Below, piece after piece: positions 52,925-62,375 of a DNA stretch of 64,000 nucleotides. The translations under genes and the position numbers were made by a program. Under the pieces are notes generated by a model. It did no database searches. It was not told the origin of the DNA and saw nothing but the letters and a program-made list of their open reading frames with translations. Each line of letters begins with the position of its first letter. The stretch's first letter is position 1. Origin of the DNA: Sphingobacterium sp. (GTDB taxonomy: Bacteria > Bacteroidota > Bacteroidia > Sphingobacteriales > Sphingobacteriaceae); assembly GCA_031286695.1 (NCBI GenBank), contig JAITTY010000017.1, positions 248,001 through 312,000 on the forward strand, in the 5' to 3' direction.

Positions 52925-54592
52925 TTATTGCCATCCAGTATTTTGTCCTAAGGCCGGATTTAAACTTATTTCCTCTAAAGGAATCGGGAATAAATACATT
53001 TTATCATTCCATGTTCTTTTTTCCAGCGCGGTATAGATCCGAATATAAAAATCGCTATTGACGACAATACCTTTGACTTGGTCCGTTGGATATTTAGCTC
53101 TTAAAGCAGGCGTAAGTTTCATGCCCAATATTGTTTCTGGACGTTCGATTCTCTTTCCAGCCTTCCAGCGTAATAGATCGTCAAACCTAAATCCTTCGTC
53201 GGCGAGTTCGACCCTTCGCTCCCTTCTAATTTCGTCTATCAGGATCGGTACTTCCGGAAATGCTGAATTAGGATCTCTTTTTAGGGAAGCAATGACCATA
53301 TCCGGCATGCCTACACGTTTCCTGAGCAGATTGATACTTTTGTCAATATCGGTTTGCTGAATATCCCCTAGTTCTGCTTTCGCTTCGGCATAGATCAATA
53401 GTGTTTCAGCATAACGGAAGATGAAGAAGTCTAATGTAGACTGATTGGCTTGCCACATATTAGGGTCTGAACTCCGTCCTTTGATCAATTGATATCCTGT
53501 ATTGGCAGTATTTGTTCCAATTCGAGGTAGATCGATGATATCCTTGGTACCGTTGCTATTCTCCAATAATACAAATCCTTTGGTTGCGATAGTCTGTTTA
53601 GCCCGTGGGTCACGATCAGTAAATTCATCCTCGGGACTGTTGTCGCCTTTATATTTTGTACTAAGCGCTGTAGGCAACCCATCCGAACAAAGGTAGTTCT
53701 GAACGAAATCCTTGCTGTATCCTGTTCCTGATTCGCCCAACGTTCTGCTGATACCGTTCATTAGGATACTTTGAAGGTAGCGTCTTCCGAGGATAGATTC
53801 GGTATTGTCAATGAGTTCCTGCTGGATAAAGAGGTTGTAGTAATCCGTTGATGGGTTGCCGGTGGAGTATAAGGAATATTTATTTGAGTCCATAATAAGT
53901 TCAGCAGCACTGAGTGCTTCGCGCAGATATTTTTCGCTTCCTTCAACACCAAAATATTTTCTTCGTGTTCCCTCCCATAAGCATATTCTGGCTTTTAAGG
54001 CGGCAGCAGCATATTTGTGTAAGCGTCCAGCGGCTACCTTATCGGCAGGAATATTTTCAAGAGCGAAATTTAGATCTGCTAAGATAGAGTCCATGACGAT
54101 GTTACGCGGTGTCCTTGGAGCATATAGTTCTTCACTTGTTTCGGTCAAATCTTTGCTGTACCAAGCGACGTCACCATAACGCTTGGAAAGCCCCCAATAA
54201 AATAGTGCACGGAAAAAGCGAACTTCTCCCGCATATTGATTTTTAATGGCAGGACTTGCATCGGCATTATTGTACCGCTGTAAGAAATAATTTACATTGC
54301 GGATGTTTGTCCAGTTATAAGCGTCATCCGTATTGGGGACTACATATTGTCCTGCCAAAAAGGTGTTGACACTGCTGGGGACTTTATCATCTGACTGATT
54401 GTCTTGGATAAAGTTTTGGGCAGGGAGGGAAGTATAAAATTGATTGGCATAGAGCATCAGGTCATTTTCGTTCTTAAAGAACGTTGGTTCAGTGATCGAC
54501 GATAAAGGAAGTTTATCCAAATAGCTGTCGTCTTTACAAGAAGCAAGCATTGCCAACGAACCAAGTATAAGCAGTGTTTTTAAAATTTTCAT
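52925..54592 (-). CDS. SusD/RagB outer-membrane glycan-binding lipoprotein
   Basis: A 555-residue lipoprotein with lipobox LAMLASC. The SusD pattern is complete: an N-terminal helix-rich part with EVRFFRALFYWGLSKRYGDV (residues about 128-147), the middle YAAAALKARICLWEG, and the C-terminal IDEIRRERRVELADEGFRFDDLLRW block. It should bind the target glycan at the cell surface and form a lid over the SusC pore. It lies between SusC (24 bases upstream) and the GH29 fucosidase gene. Confidence 0.95.
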   Translation of the reverse strand: MKILKTLLILGSLAMLASCKDDSYLDKLPLSSITEPTFFKNENDLMLYANQFYTSLPAQNFIQDNQSDDKVPSSVNTFLAGQYVVPNTDDAYNWTNIRNVNYFLQRYNNADASPAIKNQYAGEVRFFRALFYWGLSKRYGDVAWYSKDLTETSEELYAPRTPRNIVMDSILADLNFALENIPADKVAAGRLHKYAAAALKARICLWEGTRRKYFGVEGSEKYLREALSAAELIMDSNKYSLYSTGNPSTDYYNLFIQQELIDNTESILGRRYLQSILMNGISRTLGESGTGYSKDFVQNYLCSDGLPTALSTKYKGDNSPEDEFTDRDPRAKQTIATKGFVLLENSNGTKDIIDLPRIGTNTANTGYQLIKGRSSDPNMWQANQSTLDFFIFRYAETLLIYAEAKAELGDIQQTDIDKSINLLRKRVGMPDMVIASLKRDPNSAFPEVPILIDEIRRERRVELADEGFRFDDLLRWKAGKRIERPETILGMKLTPALRAKYPTDQVKGIVVNSDFYIRIYTALEKRTWNDKMYLFPIPLEEISLNPALGQNTGWQ

Positions 54593-54616
54593 ATTCTAAA
54601 AGCTAAATTTTATCAA

Positions 54617-57600
54617 TTAAAATCCAAGTTGTAATCCAAATGCTACCGATTTACTTTGTGGAGCGTCTTGAAAATTGAGTACTTCGGGATCGAAGGCATC
54701 AAACAAGCTCGTAAATGTCAGTAGGTTTTGTCCTGAAACATAGACGCGTGCACGTCCGAGTTTGGCTTTCTCCGTCCATTTTTTAGGCAATGAATAACCA
54801 AGCGTAAGCTGTTTCACCCGAAGGTAGGCTGCATTTTGTAGGTATTTCGTCTGTTGCTGCGAGTTTCCTCCATTGCCAAATCGTAATCTTGGAAAATATG
54901 CATCTCTGTTTTCTGGTGTCCAATAATCTGTTGCATAGACAAACGGAACATTCCATTCGCTGGTGAATCCCCAAAAAGCACTATTACTGATCCAGGTATC
55001 TCGCTTGCCAATACCTTGTAAGAAAGCCGAAAAATCAAAGTTCTTATAATTTAAGCCCATGTTAAGTCCGAAGGAATAGCGAGGCGTAGAGTTACCGATG
55101 ATTTTTCGATCTCCTGGATTACCTACTGTATTGTTGCCAAAGTCTATTTTACCATCATTATTCAGATCTACATAACGGATATCTCCGGGTCTCCAGGTTC
55201 CTCCCCAGACTTGGGTCTGTTTTGGTGCCGCATCGATTTCCTCTTGGCTTTGGAAATATCCCTGTGTTTCAAATCCCCAAATTTCACCATCCAATTTACC
55301 TTCGTACCAGTTGTTGAATGCTTTGGATGGATTCATTGGGTATTTGGTGAGTTTGGTATGATTGTCTGATAACGAAAGCATAAGATCATAAGTAAGATCA
55401 TCGCCTATGCGGTCATTCCAACCTACGCTAAGTTCCCATCCTTTGGTTACCAACGTACCTGCATTTTGGCTTGGTGGTGTTGTTCCCAATACTGCCGGCA
55501 AAGGAAAGCCTGTAACAAGCATATCCCTTGTACGTCTTTCATAGATATCAAAGCTACCAGTTAGGCGATTCTTCAGAAAGGCGAAGTCGAGTCCAATATT
55601 TGTCGTAGCTGATTTTTCCCAAGTAAAGTTTGTGCTGACAAGTCCGGGGGCACCTACACTTACACCGGTTTGATTGCCAAAAATATAGTCTATGCTATTG
55701 TTGACAGGTAATGTGGCAAGGTAGGGATAGAAATTGGTAGCCGAATACAAATCATCGCTATTAAATCCCTGATTAGGCAATTCACCATAGGATCCTCTCA
55801 ATTTTAAATCATTGATAACATTCTTGATTCCCGACATAAAATTTTCTTCGGAAATTCTCCAGCCAGCTGAAACAGAAGGGGTGAAAACATATCTTTTATC
55901 TGCAGAAAAGCGGGAAGAGCCGTCGTAACGACCATTGACTTCTAATAAGTACTTCTTATCGAAAATATAGTTCAGTCTGAATACTGTTCCAAAGATGGCC
56001 CACTCATTTTCGGCGCCTGTGATCTTTGGTCGCGAATCACTATTTAAGTTAATAGCCGGTTTGGTGGGGTCTACAAGGTTATTCGCAAATACGCCCAATC
56101 GTTTGTAGCGACTACTTTCTCGATTAATACCTGCCATTGCTTTAAAATAATGCTTTTCGGCAAAGGTGTTTTCGTAAGTTGCAAAAGCATTTAAGGCAAA
56201 ATAATTGTGGTTATCAGTTGTTTCCGTTACAGATGAAGGGCTTGTCCAAGGAAATGTTCCAAGCAAAATTCCATTCACGCCATATTCTTTAAACGGAATC
56301 TGATGGCTTTGTAGGAAATTGTTGTAAGCATTCCAGGTATAATCAGCGACGACCGAAACATGTTCGATAGGTTTGATTTTTACGCCTCCAGTTAACCATA
56401 GGTCATTCGAGTATCGTTTTCTTTTTCCGTTGTTGGCTGCTACAGCAAAGGGATTGGTAAAGTTTCCCTGTCCTGAGAAATTGCCGTCAGGATGTCGAAT
56501 AGGCATGATAGGTCTTAAATCTCCGGAGATCCATCCGGAAGATGTTCCGCCTGTGACTACACCGGCTGTTTCTTTGTCGTCGATATGTGTGAGTGCAAAG
56601 TTTCCTGTTAAGGTTAGCCAATCTGTAATTTCGGAGTTGACTTTCATGGATGGATTTAGGCGTTGATACTTTTGACCAGCCTCTTTAAATAATCCTTTTT
56701 GCTGTAGATAACCGAGGGAGGTAATCACCGAGGTTGCACCGCGACCACCTTGTATCGAAAGATTGTGTCGTTGCATGGGTGCCCAACCCGGATATTGTTC
56801 CTTGATCCAGTCAGTATTGCCCACATAACGGTATTTATTAGGATTGGCCGGGTCTACATAAACAGGTAGGTTGTTAATTGGATCATTAAAATAGGCATTA
56901 GCAAGAATGGAATCTTGCTCTGTAAAGGGTTCTGATGCTGTGGTTCCACCATCTTGTCCGTTACGATTTGCTTCGCGATGCATTCTGATGTAATCGATCG
57001 AATTGATGTATTTGGCCATTTTGGTCGGTCTGGAGATGGTATACTCACCAGAGTAATTGATTTGAGGATTTTGACTTTTGGGATTCTTGGTCTGAATCAA
57101 GATAACACCATAAGCCGCTCTACCGCCATAAATAGCTGCCGCTGCTGCATCTTTTAGTACCGTCACATTCTCCACATCCGAAGGGTCAATAGAATTCGGA
57201 TCACGCTGTACGCCGTCTACCAAGATCAGTGGACCCGCTGTGCCGCCATTAATTGATCCGGTGCCGCGTATATTGAATTGGGATCCCGTTCCTGGTTTAC
57301 CATTTGCAGAAGTAATGTTTAAGTTAGGCACTAAACCTTGTAAGCCTTGCCCTAGATTTGCAATTGGGCGGTCTGCTAGTCGTTTGGCACTGACCGTTGA
57401 GACCGCCCCCGTTAGATTCTCTTTCTTTTGTGTACCAAATCCGACAACAACGACTTCTTGGAGGTTACTGTTTGCTGCTTTTAGGACAACATTGACTTCG
57501 CTTTTTCCTTGTGTGGGTATTTCTGCTGTTGCGTATCCAACAGAGCTGATGATTAATAAGCTATTCGCTTCTGGAACGCTAAGAGAAAATTCTCCCTTTG

Positions 57601-58099
57601 CATTGGTACTTGTACCAACCGCACTTCCTTTGATAAGCACATTGATACCTGGGAGGGCCTGTCCATTTTCATTTGTCACACGACCAGTTATTGTTCTTTT
57701 TTGAATCCTGTCATCGGTATTTTTAACAATAGCCGGTGTAGCAGTTTTGCGCTCAATGGCGATCGATCGGCCTTTTATCTGATAACCTAAAGACTCTCCA
57801 TAAAGGAGCTCATCCAATAAAGTCGTTATTGTTTTATTATTTGCATTGATTGTAATTGGTTTTATATTTTTCAGGTCATTTTCATCGTAAATAAACGTGT
57901 AGCCAGACTGTCTGCTGATCTCAATCAGTATATTTTTCAGCTGTGCCTTATTCTGATTGAGGTTGATGCGCTGTGCACGAACGTTTCCCATAGCAACCAT
58001 AATGGAAGCTAACAGTAGAACAAAGGTTAGTTTCATAGACAGATGTGTCTTGTAAGATTTCAGGTATCGGTAATAATGCCTTGGATTATCTTTTTTCAT
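54617..58099 (-). CDS. SusC/RagA TonB-dependent receptor with STN domain
   Basis: A 1160-residue outer-membrane transporter. After the signal peptide there is an STN domain (about residues 43-115; INLNQNKAQLKNILIEISRQSG), then a carboxypeptidase-like domain (about 135-210), a plug with the SusC signature (VTVLKDAAAAAIYGGRAAYGVILIQTK) and a large barrel ending in VAFGLQLGF. The STN domain should signal to the FecR anti-sigma factor encoded just upstream, giving a substrate-sensing trans-envelope relay. The substrate is probably a fucosylated glycan, inferred from the GH29 gene. Confidence 0.95.
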   Translation of the reverse strand: MKKDNPRHYYRYLKSYKTHLSMKLTFVLLLASIMVAMGNVRAQRINLNQNKAQLKNILIEISRQSGYTFIYDENDLKNIKPITINANNKTITTLLDELLYGESLGYQIKGRSIAIERKTATPAIVKNTDDRIQKRTITGRVTNENGQALPGINVLIKGSAVGTSTNAKGEFSLSVPEANSLLIISSVGYATAEIPTQGKSEVNVVLKAANSNLQEVVVVGFGTQKKENLTGAVSTVSAKRLADRPIANLGQGLQGLVPNLNITSANGKPGTGSQFNIRGTGSINGGTAGPLILVDGVQRDPNSIDPSDVENVTVLKDAAAAAIYGGRAAYGVILIQTKNPKSQNPQINYSGEYTISRPTKMAKYINSIDYIRMHREANRNGQDGGTTASEPFTEQDSILANAYFNDPINNLPVYVDPANPNKYRYVGNTDWIKEQYPGWAPMQRHNLSIQGGRGATSVITSLGYLQQKGLFKEAGQKYQRLNPSMKVNSEITDWLTLTGNFALTHIDDKETAGVVTGGTSSGWISGDLRPIMPIRHPDGNFSGQGNFTNPFAVAANNGKRKRYSNDLWLTGGVKIKPIEHVSVVADYTWNAYNNFLQSHQIPFKEYGVNGILLGTFPWTSPSSVTETTDNHNYFALNAFATYENTFAEKHYFKAMAGINRESSRYKRLGVFANNLVDPTKPAINLNSDSRPKITGAENEWAIFGTVFRLNYIFDKKYLLEVNGRYDGSSRFSADKRYVFTPSVSAGWRISEENFMSGIKNVINDLKLRGSYGELPNQGFNSDDLYSATNFYPYLATLPVNNSIDYIFGNQTGVSVGAPGLVSTNFTWEKSATTNIGLDFAFLKNRLTGSFDIYERRTRDMLVTGFPLPAVLGTTPPSQNAGTLVTKGWELSVGWNDRIGDDLTYDLMLSLSDNHTKLTKYPMNPSKAFNNWYEGKLDGEIWGFETQGYFQSQEEIDAAPKQTQVWGGTWRPGDIRYVDLNNDGKIDFGNNTVGNPGDRKIIGNSTPRYSFGLNMGLNYKNFDFSAFLQGIGKRDTWISNSAFWGFTSEWNVPFVYATDYWTPENRDAYFPRLRFGNGGNSQQQTKYLQNAAYLRVKQLTLGYSLPKKWTEKAKLGRARVYVSGQNLLTFTSLFDAFDPEVLNFQDAPQSKSVAFGLQLGF

Positions 58100-58283
58100 A
58101 TTCTTTTAAGTTTAATAAACAATGCAGTTTGGCGGATAAATAGCTTCTGGTAGATGCAGCTATGTATGTCAATTTTGCATTGGCGGTTATAGGTTTTTAT
58201 CCCAGGTCTTTGTGAGACAAACTCATTATAATTGGTTTTGAAGTCCTTCTTGAATTTCGAAGAATGAGCTGTTTTTTGTTCAG

Positions 58284-59384
58284 TTATCGCATCGCTACAA
58301 TCCTCCTTCCTTCTCTTGTGAATTTCACATTTGACTTTAATTCAATAGCTTGTAATACTTCTGATAATTTGGCATCTCTGGGGATAATCGCTGAGAACCT
58401 CCGATTGCCATAAGGCCCCATGTCGACTTCAACATCATACCAACGTTCGATTTTTAGCGCATATTGACTTAAAGTCTCTTCATGTAGCACATAAAGACCA
58501 TCCTTCCAAGTGTAGCTATCTTCAATACCGTTGGTGGAAACTTCGATAGCGTCCTTTCCATTAACAATTGCCTGTTGGCCCGGACTTAAGAGGACTTGAT
58601 GTCTTGTCTTTGTATCCGTCACACGTAGACTTCCATTGACTAATGTCGTATAGGTGTAGCCATTGTCGTTATAGGTGTTAACATTAAAACTTGTACCCAG
58701 AACTTCAATCCGCTGTTGTGCTGTATGGATGACGAATGGTTTCTGTGCATTTTTAGCGACCTCTAGGTAAACTTCGCCGGTCAGTTGAATCTGTCTTTCG
58801 TGACCGGTAAAAGTTGCTGGATAAGTGATGGACGATAATGCATTCAACCATGCTTTGGTTCCATCTGAAAGTATCACCTCAAATTGTCCCGCTGCTGGCG
58901 TCGAAAGTGTAATTGTTTTAACATGTTCTGTTTCAGTGATTGTAGTTCCGTTGTTATATCCTACCGAATTATCTTTTGAAACAATACCGCCATTTTTTCC
59001 ATCTAGTGCAATTGCTGGTTGACCATCGATTGACAACAGCGCTTTGTTGCTACCGGGTGTGATATCGTCCACAAAAAGCTCATGTTTGTTTTGCTGATCA
59101 TTATTCCGTTGTGAATATATAATTACTCCAATTGTAAAAAAGGCAAGGATAGCTGCTGCAAGAGCTATGATATAACCCTTAGCATAAGGTTGATTTGCAG
59201 TTATTTGTTTTAATCTCTTTTGCAGTTCCTCTAGATCAGCAATCATCTCATTGTCAGCTGGAACTTTGTTTTCACCAAGGTTGAGATACCATTCTTCAAC
59301 CAGTGCTTTTTCTTGTGCGGTACATTTTCCTTCCAAGTATTTCTTTAGCAAAGAAGATCCATCTGAATGCCTGTTGTTCGTCAT
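58284..59384 (-). CDS. FecR-type anti-sigma factor
   Basis: A 366-residue anti-sigma factor: N-terminal cytoplasmic sigma-binding domain (LLKKYLEGKCTAQEKALVEEWY), one membrane helix (about residues 65-86, YIIALAAAILAFFTIGVIIY), periplasmic FecR domain (FEVILSDGTKAWLNALSSITYPATF) and a C-terminal DUF4974 secretin-like domain. It links the STN domain of the SusC receptor to the ECF sigma factor encoded 59 bases upstream. Confidence 0.94.
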   Translation of the reverse strand: MTNNRHSDGSSLLKKYLEGKCTAQEKALVEEWYLNLGENKVPADNEMIADLEELQKRLKQITANQPYAKGYIIALAAAILAFFTIGVIIYSQRNNDQQNKHELFVDDITPGSNKALLSIDGQPAIALDGKNGGIVSKDNSVGYNNGTTITETEHVKTITLSTPAAGQFEVILSDGTKAWLNALSSITYPATFTGHERQIQLTGEVYLEVAKNAQKPFVIHTAQQRIEVLGTSFNVNTYNDNGYTYTTLVNGSLRVTDTKTRHQVLLSPGQQAIVNGKDAIEVSTNGIEDSYTWKDGLYVLHEETLSQYALKIERWYDVEVDMGPYGNRRFSAIIPRDAKLSEVLQAIELKSNVKFTREGRRIVAMR

Positions 59385-59443
59385 GATGCAATAATTTGGT
59401 TACTTCTATATGACGGACGAAAGAAGGGAAGAGGGGGGGTAAA

Positions 59444-60031
59444 TTAAAAATTTTTGCAAAAAAATAGTAAACCTATCCATAGCAGGCTTCCTAATTTACT
59501 GCGAAGGAGGCGTAAAGCTTCTTTCATATAACTGCGGACGCTATGTTCTGATAGATTGAGCCTTTTAGCGATATCTTTATGACTGAGATAATGCTTTCTA
59601 CTAAGTTCGAAAACCTCCCTCACACGTGGAGATAGTTTATCAAGTACGTGTTCTATTTGTTCCTGGAGTAATTTCTCCCGTAGGGAATGGTCAGTATCTC
59701 CGGTGTGATGTGCAGTGATTGGAGGTAAGGAAGCCAGATAGTTGGTTTTCGACTGTTCTTTGGCAATATAGTCGATTACACGATATCGTATGGCACTGTA
59801 AAGATAGGCGGATATTTCTCCTTGGATCGAGAGCGTATATCTGTTTTGCCAAATTGAAGTAAATAAGTCATGTACAATATCTTTAGCGGCTTCGCGATCT
59901 TGTAGTTTACGTGTTGCATGAAGGTATAATAGTGCAAAATAATTGTTATAGAGTTTCTGAAATGCTATGGCGTTTCCCTCCTGTAGCTCCCGCAGCAGTT
60001 CTATCTCCTCTATTTTTTGCGTTTTGTACAT
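59444..60031 (-). CDS. ECF sigma-70 factor of the glycan-utilization locus
   Basis: A 195-residue sigma factor with region 2 (residues about 20-90; AFQKLYNNYFALLYLHATRKL, AAKDIVHDLFTSIWQNR) and region 4 (about 125-180; LSPRVREVFELSRKHYLSHKDIAKRLNLSEHSVRSYMKEAL). It heads the minus-strand locus of sigma, FecR, SusC, SusD and GH29 genes and should activate it when the SusC receptor is loaded. Confidence 0.94.
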   Translation of the reverse strand: MYKTQKIEEIELLRELQEGNAIAFQKLYNNYFALLYLHATRKLQDREAAKDIVHDLFTSIWQNRYTLSIQGEISAYLYSAIRYRVIDYIAKEQSKTNYLASLPPITAHHTGDTDHSLREKLLQEQIEHVLDKLSPRVREVFELSRKHYLSHKDIAKRLNLSEHSVRSYMKEALRLLRSKLGSLLWIGLLFFCKNF

Positions 60032-60395
60032 GATTAATGGACAATATTAGTAAACAATGCATAGTTGAGCAAATCTATTCTCTTTTTGTTTAAGCGCACA
60101 CGATTGCGCAATATTTGTTATTTGTCCAGATCCGTGACTTATAGAACTATATGTTTCTTTAGACGTTCTTGTGCATAGGGCTGATACACATTGTAATCTT
60201 GCAAGTCCCAATCCTTAATATAGTCTTTCATATTTGGAAGTCCGCATCGTTTTCTCTTGCTTTAGTTGTATCTAAATTATATAACTTGGTGATCTTTGGG
60301 TATTCCTTTTGTCTAACTTGTGGGGATACTGCCACTTTATTACGTAGTCAATTAACATTTTCTTTTAGAGGACTTGGTAAAACTGAATTAGTATG
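60032..60395. other. Intergenic region with a possible gene remnant
   Basis: About 360 bases between the sigma gene and the LysR gene. A 30-codon minus-strand frame at 60139-60231 has protein-like composition (MKDYIKDWDLQDYNVYQPYA, then AQERLKKHIVL) and could be the tail of a lost gene or a tiny gene. Nothing else recognisable was seen. Confidence 0.35.
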
Positions 60396-61265
60396 CTAAA
60401 CGACATCTTTCAGATACATATCGATAAAACATTGCAGAGCTTTTGATGGAGTTTTATCTTTTCTATAAACCAATAAAGTCGTCATAGTACCTAACTGTTT
60501 ACTTAAAGGATAGGTACAGACCTTTCTTCGGGGGTAATACTTAGAGACAACTTCTTCCGGTAATAAGCTAATCCCGAGACCAGCTTCAACAAAATTTATG
60601 ATTCCCTCAATAGAATTGAGTTCAATGCTTTTATAGTTGTGAATACCTTTATGGCTAAACCAGGATTCTAGACGTTCTCTAAAAATACATCCATTGTCAA
60701 AGACGATGCTTTTTAAAGGCTCCCTTGCTACAAGCTGATTTAAACTTGCTTCTTTGGAAGCTGTTAAAATTACTAGCTGTTCTTCCTTTATCTTTATTTT
60801 TTCCAACCCATTTGTGCTCAGTGGGGCCGAAACGAAAGCCGCATCAAGCTTGTAATTTAGGACATCAGCAATAAGAACATCTCTATTGTCAGATTTAAAT
60901 TCGAGGTCTACGGCGGGATATTTTTCGCCAAAAGCCAGTAAAATTTCTGGTGCTTTTAAGGCCATAGTAGTTTCCATGCATCCTATACTTAAATGTCCGT
61001 TGATAGTATCATTGCTTTTAATTTCATGTTTTGCTTCTTCGACCAAATGCTTAATCTGTTTTGCATAGCGCATCAATACAAATCCGGCTTCAGTGAGTTC
61101 TACTTTACGTGAAGTACGTGAAAAAAGTTTGGCATCAAACTCTTCTTCAAGACTTTTCACTCTTGCCGTGACATTGGATTGAACAGTAAACATCTTATCC
61201 GCAGCTTTTGTGAAACTACCGCTTTCCGCCACAGCTTCAAATATTTTTAAATCATTTGTGTTCAT
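60396..61265 (-). CDS. LysR-family transcriptional regulator
   Basis: A 289-residue regulator. The N-terminal winged HTH is typical (NTNDLKIFEAVAESGSFTKAA, then VTARVKSLEEEFDAKLFSR), followed by the two-lobed substrate-binding domain. It is transcribed away from an alpha/beta hydrolase gene; the 94 bases between hold palindromic sites with T-N11-A character, so it probably controls the hydrolase and the dehydrogenase after it. Confidence 0.92.
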   Translation of the reverse strand: MNTNDLKIFEAVAESGSFTKAADKMFTVQSNVTARVKSLEEEFDAKLFSRTSRKVELTEAGFVLMRYAKQIKHLVEEAKHEIKSNDTINGHLSIGCMETTMALKAPEILLAFGEKYPAVDLEFKSDNRDVLIADVLNYKLDAAFVSAPLSTNGLEKIKIKEEQLVILTASKEASLNQLVAREPLKSIVFDNGCIFRERLESWFSHKGIHNYKSIELNSIEGIINFVEAGLGISLLPEEVVSKYYPRRKVCTYPLSKQLGTMTTLLVYRKDKTPSKALQCFIDMYLKDVV

Positions 61266-61272
61266 GTGTTAA

Positions 61273-61300
61273 AATCATTTTTTATGATTTATATAATCAT
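61273..61300. promoter_or_regulatory. LysR-type operator
   Basis: Three alternating half-sites, AATCAT (61273-61278), ATGATT (61284-61289) and AATCAT (61295-61300), are each separated by five bases, forming two overlapping inverted repeats. They lie 8 bases before the LysR start codon, in the divergent promoter region. Confidence 0.55.
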
Positions 61301-61333
61301 TATTAATCGTTTTTAATAATCAAATATCACCTA

Positions 61334-61341
61334 TAATTTTG
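61334..61341 (+). promoter_or_regulatory. -7 promoter element of the hydrolase gene
   Basis: TAATTTTG at 61334-61341 matches the Bacteroidota -7 element TAnnTTTG and lies 18 bases before the ATG at 61360. No TTG was found at the usual distance upstream, as expected for a promoter that needs an activator. Confidence 0.4.
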
Positions 61342-61359
61342 ACACTATAAAATAAACAC

Positions 61360-62334
61360 ATGAAAAAAATATTTGGATGGATAATCGTTGTTGCATTGGT
61401 ACTCGGTGCTGATGCACATGGAATAGCACAGACAACGCAAAAATTAATTTTAAAAGATAAAAATATGAAACAGCATTTAACTCACTATCGGAATATCCAA
61501 CTGAATGGATTGAATATATTCTATCGGGAAGCAGGAGATATAGACAAACCAATTTTGTTCTTGCTTCATGGGTATCCTACTTCGTCCCATATGTTTAGAA
61601 ATCTGATTCCCCTGCTGAGTAGCAATTATCATGTTATAGCCCCTGATCTACCAGGATTCGGATTTTCTGATGCGCCGGATCATCGTAAGTTTAGTTACAC
61701 CTTTGATCATTTAACGGAAATTATGCAGGCGTTTATAGATAAGCTTAAAATTGAATGTTTTGCTATCTATGTATTTGACTATGGGGCTCCAGTAGGTTTG
61801 AGGTTGGCAATGAATAATCCTGAGAAAATAACAGGCATCATCTCACAAAATGGAAATGCTTATGAGGAAGGTCTGAGTAAAGAATGGGATCCAATACAAC
61901 GTTATTGGCGAGATAGTACGCAAGCCAATCGAAAGGCTCTCCAAGGTTTCGTTGCCAAAGAAGCTACTTGGTTTCAATATTATCATGGTGTAGCTGATAA
62001 ATCTCTGATCGCACCTGAATCTTATACCCTCGACCAACATTTTTTAGATAGGCCCGGAAATATTGAAATACAATTGGATCTTGTTAAAGATTATAAAACT
62101 AATGTCGCATTATATCCCAAATTTCATGCATATTTCAAAAAGTATCAGCCGAAAACATTGCTCGTGTGGGGGAAAAACGATCCTTATTTCCTACCTCAGG
62201 GTGCAGAGGCTTATCGACGGGATTTACCTCATGCCAAGCTGAAATTCTATGACACGGGACATTTTGCATTAGAAACACATGTTCATGAAATTGGAGTGGA
62301 AATTCTAGCGTTTATGAAAACTTTAGCGAAATAA
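61360..62334 (+). CDS. Secreted alpha/beta hydrolase, epoxide hydrolase-like
   Basis: A 324-residue protein with a signal peptide ending in GIAQ. It has the HGYPTSS oxyanion motif (70-76), an Asp nucleophile D140 in YVFDYGAPVG, a later Asp in LLVWGKNDPYF and a His in TGHFALE. An Asp rather than Ser nucleophile places it among epoxide hydrolases and haloalkane dehalogenases. It is likely co-transcribed with the downstream dehydrogenase gene, 41 bases away. Confidence 0.83.
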   Translation: MKKIFGWIIVVALVLGADAHGIAQTTQKLILKDKNMKQHLTHYRNIQLNGLNIFYREAGDIDKPILFLLHGYPTSSHMFRNLIPLLSSNYHVIAPDLPGFGFSDAPDHRKFSYTFDHLTEIMQAFIDKLKIECFAIYVFDYGAPVGLRLAMNNPEKITGIISQNGNAYEEGLSKEWDPIQRYWRDSTQANRKALQGFVAKEATWFQYYHGVADKSLIAPESYTLDQHFLDRPGNIEIQLDLVKDYKTNVALYPKFHAYFKKYQPKTLLVWGKNDPYFLPQGAEAYRRDLPHAKLKFYDTGHFALETHVHEIGVEILAFMKTLAK

Positions 62335-62375
62335 TAACAGATAACATCTTGCAAACAACATAGTATAATATAACA

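Noticed and set aside
57240..57704. Long open frame on the plus strand opposite SusC
   Set aside because: It is antisense to conserved SusC plug and carboxypeptidase-like coding sequence and has no signal of its own.
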